A stretch of 64,000 nucleotides of DNA from Corynebacterium rhinophilum (GTDB lineage Bacteria; Actinomycetota; Actinomycetes; Mycobacteriales; Mycobacteriaceae), in assembly GCF_030227225.1 (NCBI RefSeq), contig NZ_JASPHQ010000010.1:1-64000 (forward strand), read 5' to 3'. The translations under genes were made by a program, and so were the position numbers. This document shows positions 1-8,453 of the stretch, in pieces; position 1 is the stretch's first letter; the number at the start of each line of letters is the position of its first letter. The notes under the pieces were generated by a model. It saw only the letters and a program-made list of their open reading frames with translations, made no database searches and was not told where the DNA came from.

Positions 1-67
1 CTAAGCCTGTACACGCTGATGGTACTGCAACCGGGAGGTTGTGGGAGAGTAAGTCACCGCCGACACC
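1..67 (+). rRNA. rrf: 5S rRNA, 3' end only
   Basis: The first ~67 bases end with the block GGTACTGCAACCGGGAGGTT, then a GTGGGAGAGTA segment and a GCCGACACC end. This is the 3' half of an actinobacterial 5S rRNA (loop E/helix IV and closing stem). The 5' part lies outside the window, so an rRNA operon runs in from the left on the plus strand. The exact mature 3' end is uncertain by a few bases. Confidence 0.9.
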
Positions 68-106
68 AAACAACAAACAAACAACAAAATAAAGTTTGTA
101 CCGAGA

Positions 107-150
107 GGGGCAAGGACACCGATTCCAACGGTGTGCTTGCCCCTCTTCTT
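107..150 (+). terminator. rRNA operon terminator
   Basis: GGGGCAAGGACACC (107-120) pairs with GGTGTGCTTGCCCC (130-143) with one mismatch, around a 9-nt loop, followed by TCTTCTT. It is a strong intrinsic terminator just after the 5S gene. Confidence 0.85.
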
Positions 151-181
151 CGTGATCCCAGAATTTTCTATACTGAATCCC

Positions 182-1363
182 ATGAGAACTCTTGCACAGG
201 CGGTAACCGGTCTTGTCCGGTCTAATGATCCCGATCTGAACAAAGGTGCCCGGGGCGTGTATTACAGTGACCGTATATATGAAGCCGCTGAGCTTTTAGA
301 ACAGGCAGAAGAGGATCCTGCACAACTTTCTGGGATCGTGCCGCCAAGTCCATCCGATATCGTGCTTGTTGGTCTAGATGCGGTAGAAGAGGTCCTCAAG
401 ACTATTCCTCGGGTCAATGACTACGCCCATGCCGTAAGGGATGCCGGCGAAGTCTTGGCGCGGGTAGTTTCCTCCGCGGCACAGCAAGCTAGTTATTCTG
501 GTTGCGCTTTGGCCGACTGGTTTATACGAATGAATCAGATTCTCCCAGCGGAAGAAATCGACCTCGACCCAGTCTATTTGGCACCTGCCTTTGGTGAAGA
601 GGGGGTGGCTCGCATCCGTTCGTGGAATACGGCGGAGCAAGGTAGTGGATACGTGGGGCGTCGGTTAGCGGTACTAGAAGGAACTAGTGAGGCCGTCCTT
701 CGTACCCATGGTCTCAAGGGAAGTGCGGCGTCGCGCTATGAGGAGATTATTGCCGGCCTTTGTGATATAGGCCGCTACGATCTTGCCTTCGATTGGTCCG
801 AGAAGGCAGTTGGTGAGTGCGCCCCAGCGGAAATCCGAAATATCGCCTCGGGTTGGGCCGTACTTGCTAAGGAGCATTTTCCCGAACACTCGGAGCGCGT
901 GGCTCGCAGTGTATTCGACACATATCCAGAACTGTCGTTCGCTCAACAACTCTATGCTGCGGGCACCGACAAGGCGAAATCTGCGGCGCATATACAAGAC
1001 ACGTTGGCGGCGAAGCCGTGGGACTTAGCGATGTTCCAGCACTTGTGCCTTGAAGACCCTGGACTTGCCTGGAGAACCGTCATAAAGGCGGGAATGGAGC
1101 AGTCAATGGCGCAACGATTCCTCGATGACCTCCCGGCTCAGGCTCTTCCCTTCGTTCGCGACGATGTCGCAACTTACCTAGATTCGACTAAGGTTGGTCG
1201 CGACATGGGCATCGAGCTGCTGCAGACCATGAGAGAAAAGTCGGCGGAACTTGGGGATCCCTGGGATGTGGACTTCAACGTGTTTTTGACAGGCCTGCGC
1301 CGTCGCTACGCCGAACGGCATGTCATTTTAAGGCGACTGGACGAGGTTTCCCTTATCGCTTGA
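182..1363 (+). CDS. Hypothetical protein, helical-repeat-like
   Basis: A 393-aa soluble protein read from ATG 182; an upstream in-frame ATG at 131 lies inside the rRNA terminator and is unlikely. No signal peptide or membrane segment is seen. Residues ~180-330 contain repeated short amphipathic helices (for example YEEIIAGLCDIGRYDLAFDW and a later LAMFQHLCLEDPGLAW), like TPR/SEL1-type alpha-alpha repeats or the C-terminal half of SWIM-associated proteins. I do not recognise the family. It sits alone between the rRNA operon and the relBE genes, and its codon use is less GC-biased than the backbone, which suggests acquired DNA. Confidence 0.6.
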   Translation: MRTLAQAVTGLVRSNDPDLNKGARGVYYSDRIYEAAELLEQAEEDPAQLSGIVPPSPSDIVLVGLDAVEEVLKTIPRVNDYAHAVRDAGEVLARVVSSAAQQASYSGCALADWFIRMNQILPAEEIDLDPVYLAPAFGEEGVARIRSWNTAEQGSGYVGRRLAVLEGTSEAVLRTHGLKGSAASRYEEIIAGLCDIGRYDLAFDWSEKAVGECAPAEIRNIASGWAVLAKEHFPEHSERVARSVFDTYPELSFAQQLYAAGTDKAKSAAHIQDTLAAKPWDLAMFQHLCLEDPGLAWRTVIKAGMEQSMAQRFLDDLPAQALPFVRDDVATYLDSTKVGRDMGIELLQTMREKSAELGDPWDVDFNVFLTGLRRRYAERHVILRRLDEVSLIA

Positions 1364-1484
1364 TTTGGTTACTGAGAAAACGCAAAATTCGTGACTATGA
1401 GTGTGCAGGAAGTCAGCATTACAACGTGACTACAGCAAACCGCGGGCAATGCTCATGGGGTGGTGTACAAATCGCTTTACTTGT

Positions 1485-1500
1485 TGTAAACATGTTTACA
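1485..1500. promoter_or_regulatory. Palindromic operator at relB start
   Basis: TGTAAACATGTTTACA is a perfect 16-bp palindrome whose last base is the A of the relB ATG. RHH antitoxins bind such palindromes to autorepress, so this is the likely operator. Overlap with the start codon implies a leaderless or very short-leader mRNA. The second role is inference. Confidence 0.6.
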
Positions 1501-1736
1501 TGAGCGAGTCAGTAATTAGTTTGCGCGTTAACGCGAAGCAGAAAGAGCGCCTAGATGCGCTTGCTTCGCGGACTGGGCGGACTGGAGCCTTCTATCTTCG
1601 CAAGGCCCTAGATTCCTACCTCGATGAACTTGAGTATGTGTATGCGCTCGAAGCCGAATCCGAAGCAGCCCGACGCGGAGAATTGGACACGATCTCTTTG
1701 CAGGATTTAGAGGACGAGTGTGGTTTGGTCGATTGA
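1500..1736 (+). CDS. relB: RelB/DinJ-like ribbon-helix-helix antitoxin
   Basis: A 78-aa protein starting MSESVISLRVNAKQKERLDAL. The N-terminal ~45 residues fit the ribbon-helix-helix pattern (beta strand SVISLRV, then two helices with a GRTGAFYLRKALDSYL turn) used for DNA binding. The acidic C-terminal tail (LDELEYVYALEAES...) is the usual toxin-binding part. I chose ATG 1500 over upstream ATGs because the homologous region begins there and the palindrome abuts it. The stop overlaps the toxin start by 17 nt, typical of coupled TA operons. It should neutralise the RelE-like toxin and repress the operon. Confidence 0.85.
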   Translation: MSESVISLRVNAKQKERLDALASRTGRTGAFYLRKALDSYLDELEYVYALEAESEAARRGELDTISLQDLEDECGLVD

Positions 1737-1983
1737 GTTCACCCCGCGTGCGGCGAAGGCGTTCCGGAAGCTCGACAAACCGGTACAGAAACAAATCAGT
1801 AAGTTCCTTCGTGAGGTAGCAGAGTTAGACGATCCTCGTGTGCGCGGTAAGGGGCTCGTCGCGGACAAGTCTGGATTGTGGCGGTGGAGAGTAGAGGATT
1901 ATCGAGTGATTGTTTCCATCCTCGATGAAACGGTGGTCGTCAACGTCATCGATGTAGGACATCGACGCAATATTTACCTTTAA
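1720..1983 (+). CDS. relE: RelE/ParE-family toxin
   Basis: An 87-aa basic protein with GTG start inside the relB end. The opening VVWSIEFTPRAAKAFRKLD and the conserved SGLWRWRVEDYRVIVSI block followed by a VxxVGHRRNIY end are hallmarks of the RelE superfamily. RelE members cleave mRNA on the ribosome, while the related ParE proteins poison gyrase; the Arg-rich centre and C-terminal HRRxIY favour RelE. It is intact, with no frameshift. Together with relB it forms a complete type II toxin-antitoxin module, probably a stress or stabilisation element of the accessory segment. Confidence 0.85.
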   Translation: MVWSIEFTPRAAKAFRKLDKPVQKQISKFLREVAELDDPRVRGKGLVADKSGLWRWRVEDYRVIVSILDETVVVNVIDVGHRRNIYL

Positions 1984-2001
1984 CCATTTGGCAAAGGTAA
2001 A

Positions 2002-2030
2002 AGAAAAAGCACCAGAAACAATCTGGTGCT
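2002..2030 (-). terminator. Terminator of the DUF3239/XPB operon
   Basis: AGCACCAGA (2008-2016) and TCTGGTGCT (2022-2030) form a perfect 9-bp stem. On the minus strand it is followed by TTTTTCTTTT, so it terminates the leftward operon ending at 2043. It may also slow relE transcripts. Confidence 0.75.
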
Positions 2031-2042
2031 TGAGAGTCCTGA

Positions 2043-2675
2043 CTAGAGGACGAGCAGGTCATAGCGGGTGGATTTGACATCGGAAAGCCGCTTTCGGGCG
2101 CGCTCTAGGCGCTGCCATTGTTCCTGGGGGATGGATTTGCGGGCGATGGTGACGGTTTCAGCATCGGGGGTTCCCCAAGCAATGGGCATGGGGGAGATTT
2201 GCTGCCAATGCTCCTTATCGGAAGTAGAACGCTGGCCGGACACAGCGGCGACAGGCACCTTGGTGCCCACGGTGCATTGGACGCCGGGAATGGAGGTTAC
2301 CGTGCGCAGGCACGCGCCCCAGCGTGGGGGAAGGGACGGATCCACATTGGTATTCACCAAGGCAAGAAGGATCATGTCCCGCTCGTTGACCTGTGCGATG
2401 ACGGCGGGAGCGAGCGGATAAGAATCATAGAGGGATTGGGCCGTTCCTACCTTGCTTGCGGCGGCGACGCCGACGATGGCAACGACGATGCCAAAGAGGA
2501 TGAGCCCTAAGCCCAAGGTGATTCCCCAGGAAAAGCTCCACCAGACGGCGGCGCCGGCGATGATCAGGATGAGGCCGAAGATAAGCCCGGATACGCGAAG
2601 CCGGTTGGAATCACGCAATAACTCGTTATTGGCCTTGGCAAAGGACTCGTCAACGTCGAACTTAAAGATCTTCAT
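2043..2675 (-). CDS. DUF3239 membrane protein
   Basis: A 210-aa protein with two adjacent membrane segments (roughly residues 26-45 and 52-75: GLIFGLILIIAGAAVWW and GITLGLGLILFGIVVAIVG) and a soluble C-terminal domain of ~130 residues. It resembles the corynebacterial DUF3239 family; no function is known to me. Its ATG overlaps the stop of the XPB-like helicase by 4 nt (ATGA), so it is translationally coupled to that gene and is the last gene before a terminator. Whether it has anything to do with DNA repair is unknown; it could simply be co-transcribed. Confidence 0.7.
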   Translation of the reverse strand: MKIFKFDVDESFAKANNELLRDSNRLRVSGLIFGLILIIAGAAVWWSFSWGITLGLGLILFGIVVAIVGVAAASKVGTAQSLYDSYPLAPAVIAQVNERDMILLALVNTNVDPSLPPRWGACLRTVTSIPGVQCTVGTKVPVAAVSGQRSTSDKEHWQQISPMPIAWGTPDAETVTIARKSIPQEQWQRLERARKRLSDVKSTRYDLLVL

Positions 2676-4297
2676 TGGCCTAAGTCTACTGCGTCCATGA
2701 GCCGGTAGGCATATCCTTGCTCGGCGAGGAAGCGTTGGCGGTGCATAGCGTAGTCCGCATCTAGGCTGTCGCGGGTGACTAGCGTATAAAAGAGCGCCGC
2801 GGTTTCCTTCGGACGCAGCAGGCGGCCGAGGCGTTGTGCTTCCTCTTGGCGGGAGCCAAAGGTGCCGGAGACCTGGATGGCTAGTGCAGCTTCGGGCAGG
2901 TCAATGGAGAAGTTGGCCACTTTGGATACGACGAGGATGGATAGCACGCCCTTACGAAATTGCTGGAAGAGCTTTTCGCGCTTGGCGGTAGAGGTGGTGC
3001 CATCGATGACGGGGGCATCGAGGTGTTCACCTAATTCGCGCAGTTGGTCCACGTATCCGCCGATGATGAGCGCTTGCTGGTCGTGGGAAGCAAGGATCTT
3101 ATCGACGGCGCGGAGCTTAGCCGAGGCTTGTGCGGCGATGCGGTAGCGGTCGCGCGGCTGCGCGGTGGCATAGAGCATGCGTTCTTCCGGATCCATATCC
3201 ACGCGGACCTCGATGCACTCCGCGGTGGCGATGTAGCCGGCCATTTCCAGCTCTTTCCACGGCGCATCGTAACGCTTCGGTCCGATGAGGGAGAACACAT
3301 CGCCTTCACGGCCATCCTCGCGCACGAGGGTGGCGGTAAGCCCTAGCCGGCGCCGCGATTGCAGGTCCGAGGTCATGCGGAATACGGGTGCGGGAAGCAG
3401 GTGGACCTCGTCGTAGATAATAAGGCCCCAGTCGCGGGAATCGAAGAGCTCGAGGGCGCGGTATTCACCCTTGGTTTTCCGCGTGACCACTTGATAGGTG
3501 GCGATGGTAATCGGCTTGATTTCCTTCTTCTCGCCGGAGTATTCGCCGATATCGTTTGGAGAAAGCGTGGTGCGGCGCAGCAGCTCGTCGCGCCACTGGC
3601 GGCCGGCGACGGTATTGGTGACCAAGATGAGGGTGGTGGATTGCGCCTTTGCCATGGCGGCGGCACCGACGATGGTTTTGCCGGCACCGCAGGGCAGCAC
3701 GACGACGCCGGAGCCGCCGGACCAGAAGGCATCGGTGGCGTATTCCTGGTAATCGCGCAGGTGCCAGCCGTCCTCGTTGAGCGCGATGGGGTGAGATTCG
3801 CCGTCGATATAGCCGGCAAGGTCTTCGGCGGGCCAGCCGGCCTTGAGGAGTTCTTGCTTGAGGCGGCCGCGCTCAGAGGGTGCGACGGCGATGGTGTTGT
3901 CATCAATGCGCGCACCAAGCAGTTTTCCTACCTTGCCGCGGGAGAGCTCGGTAAGGATGGCAGGCTCTTCTGATTCGAGGATGAGCCCGTGGGCAGGGTG
4001 GGCTTGGAGGCGGACGCGGCCGTAGCGGGACATGGTCTCGGCGACATCGACAAGCAGCGATTGCGGGACCGGGAACCGGGAGTAGGTTTCTAGGACATCG
4101 ACGACCTGCTCGGCATCGTGCCCGGCGGCGCGGGCATTCCAGAGCGCCAGGGAAGTAATGCGGTAGGTATGCACGTGCTCGGGGGCGCGCTCCAGCTCCG
4201 CGAACGGCGCAAGGGCGGTGCGCGCAGATGCGGAATCTGGATGATCGACTTCCAGCAAGACGGTCTTATCCGACTGCACAATCAGTGGTCCGTTCAT
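2672..4297 (-). CDS. XPB/Ssl2-type DNA helicase
   Basis: A 541-aa superfamily 2 helicase. Residues ~60-190 form the XPB N-terminal damage-recognition-like region. Walker A is PCGAGKTIV (~residue 204), the Walker B DEVH box follows (IIYDEVHLLPA), then GLTATLVRED (motif III) and the C-terminal motifs GTFGSRQEEAQRLGRLLRPK (motif VI). Bacterial XPB homologues unwind DNA 3'-5' and are found in mycobacteria (Rv0861c) next to a helicase-associated protein, exactly as here. Its start overlaps the upstream gene by 4 nt and its stop overlaps the DUF3239 gene by 4 nt, so all three are one operon. A role in transcription-coupled or excision repair is inferred from family. Confidence 0.9.
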   Translation of the reverse strand: MNGPLIVQSDKTVLLEVDHPDSASARTALAPFAELERAPEHVHTYRITSLALWNARAAGHDAEQVVDVLETYSRFPVPQSLLVDVAETMSRYGRVRLQAHPAHGLILESEEPAILTELSRGKVGKLLGARIDDNTIAVAPSERGRLKQELLKAGWPAEDLAGYIDGESHPIALNEDGWHLRDYQEYATDAFWSGGSGVVVLPCGAGKTIVGAAAMAKAQSTTLILVTNTVAGRQWRDELLRRTTLSPNDIGEYSGEKKEIKPITIATYQVVTRKTKGEYRALELFDSRDWGLIIYDEVHLLPAPVFRMTSDLQSRRRLGLTATLVREDGREGDVFSLIGPKRYDAPWKELEMAGYIATAECIEVRVDMDPEERMLYATAQPRDRYRIAAQASAKLRAVDKILASHDQQALIIGGYVDQLRELGEHLDAPVIDGTTSTAKREKLFQQFRKGVLSILVVSKVANFSIDLPEAALAIQVSGTFGSRQEEAQRLGRLLRPKETAALFYTLVTRDSLDADYAMHRQRFLAEQGYAYRLMDAVDLGQ

Positions 4298-6321
4298 GCG
4301 TCTAGGGTAACGGAGGTGATGCGGTGCAAGGGAAACCGGATGGTGGAGCCATCGGCGGCGCGGGCATCGATTTGGCCACCGGCGACGGTCAGCGGGGTAA
4401 CGGTGCGGGTCTTGGTATTGCCGTTCTTATCAGCGTAGCCAATGGTGATAGGCCGTGCGGTGCGCGCGGCGGCGTGGACCAAATCCAGGTTGGGCAGGCT
4501 CGGGGCCTCGCCAGTGGTGAGGTTGCGTAGCGCACGCGCGATATCCGGCGGCGCGGCTTGGGCGCGGGGGCTGGGCGTGGGCAGCGTCGCGGGCTCGGGC
4601 GCGATGGACAGGCTCGCGCCATTTTCGTCCTCGGCAGCGGGGGAGAGGCCGTTCTCACGCAGGCGCTCCAAGAGTTCGCTGACGCGCAGTTGGGAAATCG
4701 CGACCGTGGGGGCCAGCAGGCGCAGCGGGGCGGCCTTCGTAGCGATCTGCAAGAGGGCTGGGTCCTCGCTGCGCAGGTAGGACAGGGCAGGCCCGGAGCG
4801 CAAGGTGCCGTGGCGCTTGGCGATGTCCTCGATGTGGAACTCCAATGTATGCGGGACATCGCCATGCGCGGCAAAGAAGTCGCGGATTTCCGTGCCCGTC
4901 ATCCCGCGGTCCAGGCCGCGGCGGAGCGAGGCATCGCTGATGCGGTAGACGCTGGCCAAGCCGGGCGATTCCAGATCCGCGAGGGACTCCAGGGTGTGGT
5001 GGGCCGCAGGCTCGAGGGGCCCTGGCACGAGCACGGTCATATCCGCCTGGACGAGGAAATAATCGATGGTCTCTGGAGTCAGGGAATCGGCGGCATCGAA
5101 GCCATCGATGAGCACGCTGGTAGCTCGCCCGAGCGCGATGGCACCGATCCATTCCGCCTCGCGGTGCAGCTCATCGATGGTCTCCGGGGAGGTATGCGTG
5201 GCGAAAAGCGGAAAGGAAAAATGCAGATCCGCTTGAAATTCAGCTGTGGAAAGAGGCTCTGCGGAGTTGAGGTAGACGTCGAGGATATGCCGGCGGAACT
5301 TGGGTAGGCGATCGGTGCTGGTAGAGAGTACCCGGCCCGATTCCCACGGGGTCCACGGAGAATGTTCCCAGGCCGTGAGGAGCACTCGCCACTGGGCGGC
5401 TAGTCCTGCATCGAGCCACTCTTGGGCGGAGTCGGTGGGCGCAAGGAAGTTTCCCTCGTACCCGGACGGTTCGCCGCGGTTGATAAGCCGCGCGGACAGG
5501 CCAAGCGTTATCAGGCGGCGCAGTTCTGGTTCCGCGATGTCCAGCTGCTTGCTGAGCTGGGCAAGGGGGCGCACGCCGACGGTTTTATCCTTGAGCAGTT
5601 CGATCGGCCGGGCGCCCAGGGCAGAAATGAGCTGTTGCATGCCGCGCACTACCGATAGGCCCGCGGCGGTACCGGCATCATCGGCCTTGCGGTCTGCGGT
5701 GGGCTCGCCGCGGCGCGCGGAGGGCTCGGTGGGAATATGCGGGACGGTATGCCCCTTCATCGCGCGGTGCACTTCGCGCGGCAGGCGAACGGTCTGGGAG
5801 TCCACGCGCTGCAAGAGCTGCTTGGCAATCAAGCGCGGCACCGGGTGGGACGGATTGGTCTCGCGGGTGGTACCGATGCCATTGGAGCGCGCCAGGGTGG
5901 CAAGGACGTGGCGTTCGTCTTCGGCAAGGGCATCGATTGTTGTGGGCGATACCTCGAGCTGATTAAGCAGCGACCAGCCGGTGGGCAGCGCAGGCATGAC
6001 CTCTGGCGGAATCTGCACCGCGCCGAAGGCGAGGCCGCGCTCCTTGAGCTCGCGGGTAATTTCGGGGTTGTGGTCTTCTACCTCTGCAAGCTCGCCGCCG
6101 CGCTTGGCGATGTCCTCCAATACCGCCAACTGCTGCGCGTTACACTCCGCTAGCACTCGGGCGATAGAGGTGCGCAAGAGGAGCCGCGTGGCCAGCGCCG
6201 CGATGGAGGGCGGCAACGGGGTTAAAACATCGGGGCGGTGGCGAAGGATGGTGGCCAGTTCCTCTTCTGAAAGGGAATTAAGCCAGGTGCGAAAATGCGG
6301 GAGGTGGGAGGACTGAGTCAT
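4294..6321 (-). CDS. Helicase-associated (XPB/Ssl2-like) protein
   Basis: A 675-aa soluble protein, first gene of the XPB operon. It has winged-helix-like segments (for example ARSNGIGTTRE and PLAQLSKQLDIAEPELRRLITLGLSARLINRG), a central domain with FVVQADMTVLVPGPL-type sequence (here YFLVQADMTVLVPGPLEP), and a C-terminal small beta domain (ARPITIGYADKNGNTKTRTVTP) that resembles WYL-type domains. It corresponds to the Helicase_C_3 family encoded beside xpb in mycobacteria (Rv0862c). It has no Walker motif of its own, so it likely acts as a partner of the helicase. ATG 6321 follows a divergent short intergenic stretch. Confidence 0.8.
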   Translation of the reverse strand: MTQSSHLPHFRTWLNSLSEEELATILRHRPDVLTPLPPSIAALATRLLLRTSIARVLAECNAQQLAVLEDIAKRGGELAEVEDHNPEITRELKERGLAFGAVQIPPEVMPALPTGWSLLNQLEVSPTTIDALAEDERHVLATLARSNGIGTTRETNPSHPVPRLIAKQLLQRVDSQTVRLPREVHRAMKGHTVPHIPTEPSARRGEPTADRKADDAGTAAGLSVVRGMQQLISALGARPIELLKDKTVGVRPLAQLSKQLDIAEPELRRLITLGLSARLINRGEPSGYEGNFLAPTDSAQEWLDAGLAAQWRVLLTAWEHSPWTPWESGRVLSTSTDRLPKFRRHILDVYLNSAEPLSTAEFQADLHFSFPLFATHTSPETIDELHREAEWIGAIALGRATSVLIDGFDAADSLTPETIDYFLVQADMTVLVPGPLEPAAHHTLESLADLESPGLASVYRISDASLRRGLDRGMTGTEIRDFFAAHGDVPHTLEFHIEDIAKRHGTLRSGPALSYLRSEDPALLQIATKAAPLRLLAPTVAISQLRVSELLERLRENGLSPAAEDENGASLSIAPEPATLPTPSPRAQAAPPDIARALRNLTTGEAPSLPNLDLVHAAARTARPITIGYADKNGNTKTRTVTPLTVAGGQIDARAADGSTIRFPLHRITSVTLDA

Positions 6322-6386
6322 GATAAATCACAATTTTAGCGCCGGATTGAGTTACGTTTTTGCCCGAGGTTTGAAATAATAAAGCT

Positions 6387-6572
6387 ATGTCGAATGAAAA
6401 GAATGGCTTTGTTTCCCCGGCGTGGCCGGACAATGAACACCGCGAGCATGCAATTACGGAAATTTCTGCGCCTTTTGCTGGTGCTTCCAGCCCTTATGGC
6501 GATGATTTGGTGTTGCCGATGCCGGCAGAGAAGTTGAACTACGTTCACCCTTATACCCGCATCAACCGCTAA
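6387..6572 (+). CDS. Small conserved hypothetical protein
   Basis: A 61-aa protein, MSNEKNGFVSPAWPDNEHRE..., ending NYVHPYTRINR. It is rich in Pro, Asn and acidic residues with no membrane segment. It looks like the short protein annotated at this place in other corynebacteria. Support comes from its clean position: it is divergent from the helicase operon and followed within 2 nt of its stop by a strong terminator. Function unknown. Confidence 0.6.
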   Translation: MSNEKNGFVSPAWPDNEHREHAITEISAPFAGASSPYGDDLVLPMPAEKLNYVHPYTRINR

Positions 6573-6573
6573 A

Positions 6574-6610
6574 AAAATTCCCCTTGCCGCAGAAGGCAAG
6601 GGGAATTTTT
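6574..6610. terminator. Bidirectional terminator
   Basis: AAAATTCCCCTTGCC and GGCAAGGGGAATTTT form a perfect 15-bp stem around a 6-nt loop, with A and T runs at either side. It serves both the 61-aa gene and the leftward rpf1 gene. Confidence 0.9.
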
Positions 6611-6620
6611 ATGCGCTTAT

Positions 6621-7289
<669 letters not shown>

Positions 7290-7353
7290 CTAGAAGAAAG
7301 GATGGGCAGGGAAACCTTCTTTGCGGCGACACTGAGGGCCAGCGTAGTGGTTT

Positions 7354-7369
7354 ATAACGAAATAGTCAC
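7354..7369. promoter_or_regulatory. MtrA-like direct repeat upstream of rpf1
   Basis: ATAAC (7354) and GTCAC (7365) are direct repeats exactly 11 bp apart (ATAACGAAATAGTCAC). Actinobacterial MtrA boxes are direct repeats of GTAAC/GTCAC-like pentamers about one helical turn apart, and MtrAB controls wall-hydrolase genes. The match is by eye and the first pentamer is degenerate. Confidence 0.35.
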
Positions 7370-7445
7370 GTTCTGGGCACTAAATGGGAAAGAATTGAGA
7401 CTATTGTGGTTCCGTCCGCAATATTTCCGCAGGTAGTGACCGTGT

Positions 7446-7461
7446 TGTGAACTATGCCACA
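7446..7461. promoter_or_regulatory. GlxR (CRP-type) binding site candidate
   Basis: TGTGAACTATGCCACA matches the GlxR consensus TGTGANNTANNTCACA at all but one fixed position (C for T in the right half). It lies in the rpf1-cspB divergent region, ~90 bp before cspB and ~205 bp before rpf1. Confidence 0.55.
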
Positions 7462-7536
7462 CTACACGTGGAACTTCTGTTCTGTATAACTTCCAGCTAA
7501 ACTTAAGAATTTACCCAAGAGAAGAGGTGGATACCT

Positions 7537-7917
7537 ATGCCTATTGGCAAAGTGAAGTGGTATGACGCCGAGAAAGGTTTCGGTTTCGTTAGCAATCCGG
7601 GCGATGAAGACGTCTACGTCGGCCGGAATGTCCTGCCCAAGGGAGTAGAAGAAATCTTTCCGGGTCAGCGCATCGAATTCGATTTCGCGGCGGGGCGCCG
7701 CGGGCCGCAGGCACTGCGGGTGCGTGTGCTGGACAAGCCGCGCCGTCGCACGCCGTCGCGCAAGCCGGAAGAGCTCGGCAGCATGGTCTCAGATGTTATG
7801 ACCCTGCTGGAATCCCAGGTGCAGCCGGTACTGAACTCGGGGCGCTACCCCGAGCGCAAGACCGGGCGCCAAGTAGCAGAAATCCTCCGCGCAATTGCGA
7901 AGGATTTAGATAGTTAA
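7537..7917 (+). CDS. cspB: Cold-shock-domain protein, extended form
   Basis: A 126-aa protein. Residues 1-65 are a cold-shock OB fold: GKVKWYDAEKGFGFVSN contains RNP1 (KGFGFV); RNP2 is VYVGRN, which deviates from the usual VFVHxS. The C-terminal ~60 residues are a basic linker (RRRTPSRKPE) and a helical tail not present in minimal CspA proteins but usual in CspB of corynebacteria and mycobacteria. It should bind single-stranded RNA/DNA. AGAAGAGG precedes the ATG at good spacing. The stop overlaps the convergent DUF2771 gene by 4 nt. Confidence 0.88.
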   Translation: MPIGKVKWYDAEKGFGFVSNPGDEDVYVGRNVLPKGVEEIFPGQRIEFDFAAGRRGPQALRVRVLDKPRRRTPSRKPEELGSMVSDVMTLLESQVQPVLNSGRYPERKTGRQVAEILRAIAKDLDS

Positions 7918-8447
7918 TCATCCATGGTGGATAGGGACCACACGGTGGCGAGGGGGGTTTCTTCGCCATCGTCATCGGTGCCAATCATGAGGGAGGAGAC
8001 CTCCACCACCATGAGCCGGGGGCGCTCGCCAGTCGATGCCTCGATGGGATCTACCGAACCGGGGATATCTACCTCGGTCGTTTCATTTGCACCATGAGTG
8101 GTTTCGTCATTGGCGGCGGGGTCATCATAAATGGACAGCACCTTCCATTCGTGATTAGAAATCTCCCCGGGAATTTCCAGATGCAAGGTGTCATCCTCGC
8201 CCACCGTTAGTTGGGGGACATCGCCTTCGGGGCAATCGGTTCCCGGCTCGCATACGAGGTAGGGCGTGACCTCCTTGGTGTTATCCCCCACGGAGGCGGT
8301 AATAGCAATCTCGCTCGGCTCCGGGCCCGGGCGCGAATTGCGCCAGCTCTGAAAGATCACCACGGAGGCGACGATGACCGCCACGACCACGATGAGCGCG
8401 AGGATTTGCAGCAGCGACTTTTTCCTTGCTTCCTTACGGGTTGCCAT
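7914..8447 (-). CDS. DUF2771 membrane-anchored protein
   Basis: A 177-aa protein with a basic N-terminus (MATRKEARKKS), one membrane helix at ~residues 13-32 (LQILALIVVVAVIVASVVIF) and an extracytoplasmic domain of ~140 residues with one Cys pair (LVCEPGTDCPEG). It matches the DUF2771 pattern of Mycobacteriales; function unknown. Only 6 nt separate it from the upstream cyclotransferase-like gene on the same strand, so they are probably co-transcribed. Confidence 0.7.
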   Translation of the reverse strand: MATRKEARKKSLLQILALIVVVAVIVASVVIFQSWRNSRPGPEPSEIAITASVGDNTKEVTPYLVCEPGTDCPEGDVPQLTVGEDDTLHLEIPGEISNHEWKVLSIYDDPAANDETTHGANETTEVDIPGSVDPIEASTGERPRLMVVEVSSLMIGTDDDGEETPLATVWSLSTMDD

Positions 8448-8453
8448 GGCCCA

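Noticed and set aside
1..243. 80-aa minus-strand frame over the 5S rRNA end
   Set aside because: It lies on the rRNA gene and its terminator and has no protein features.
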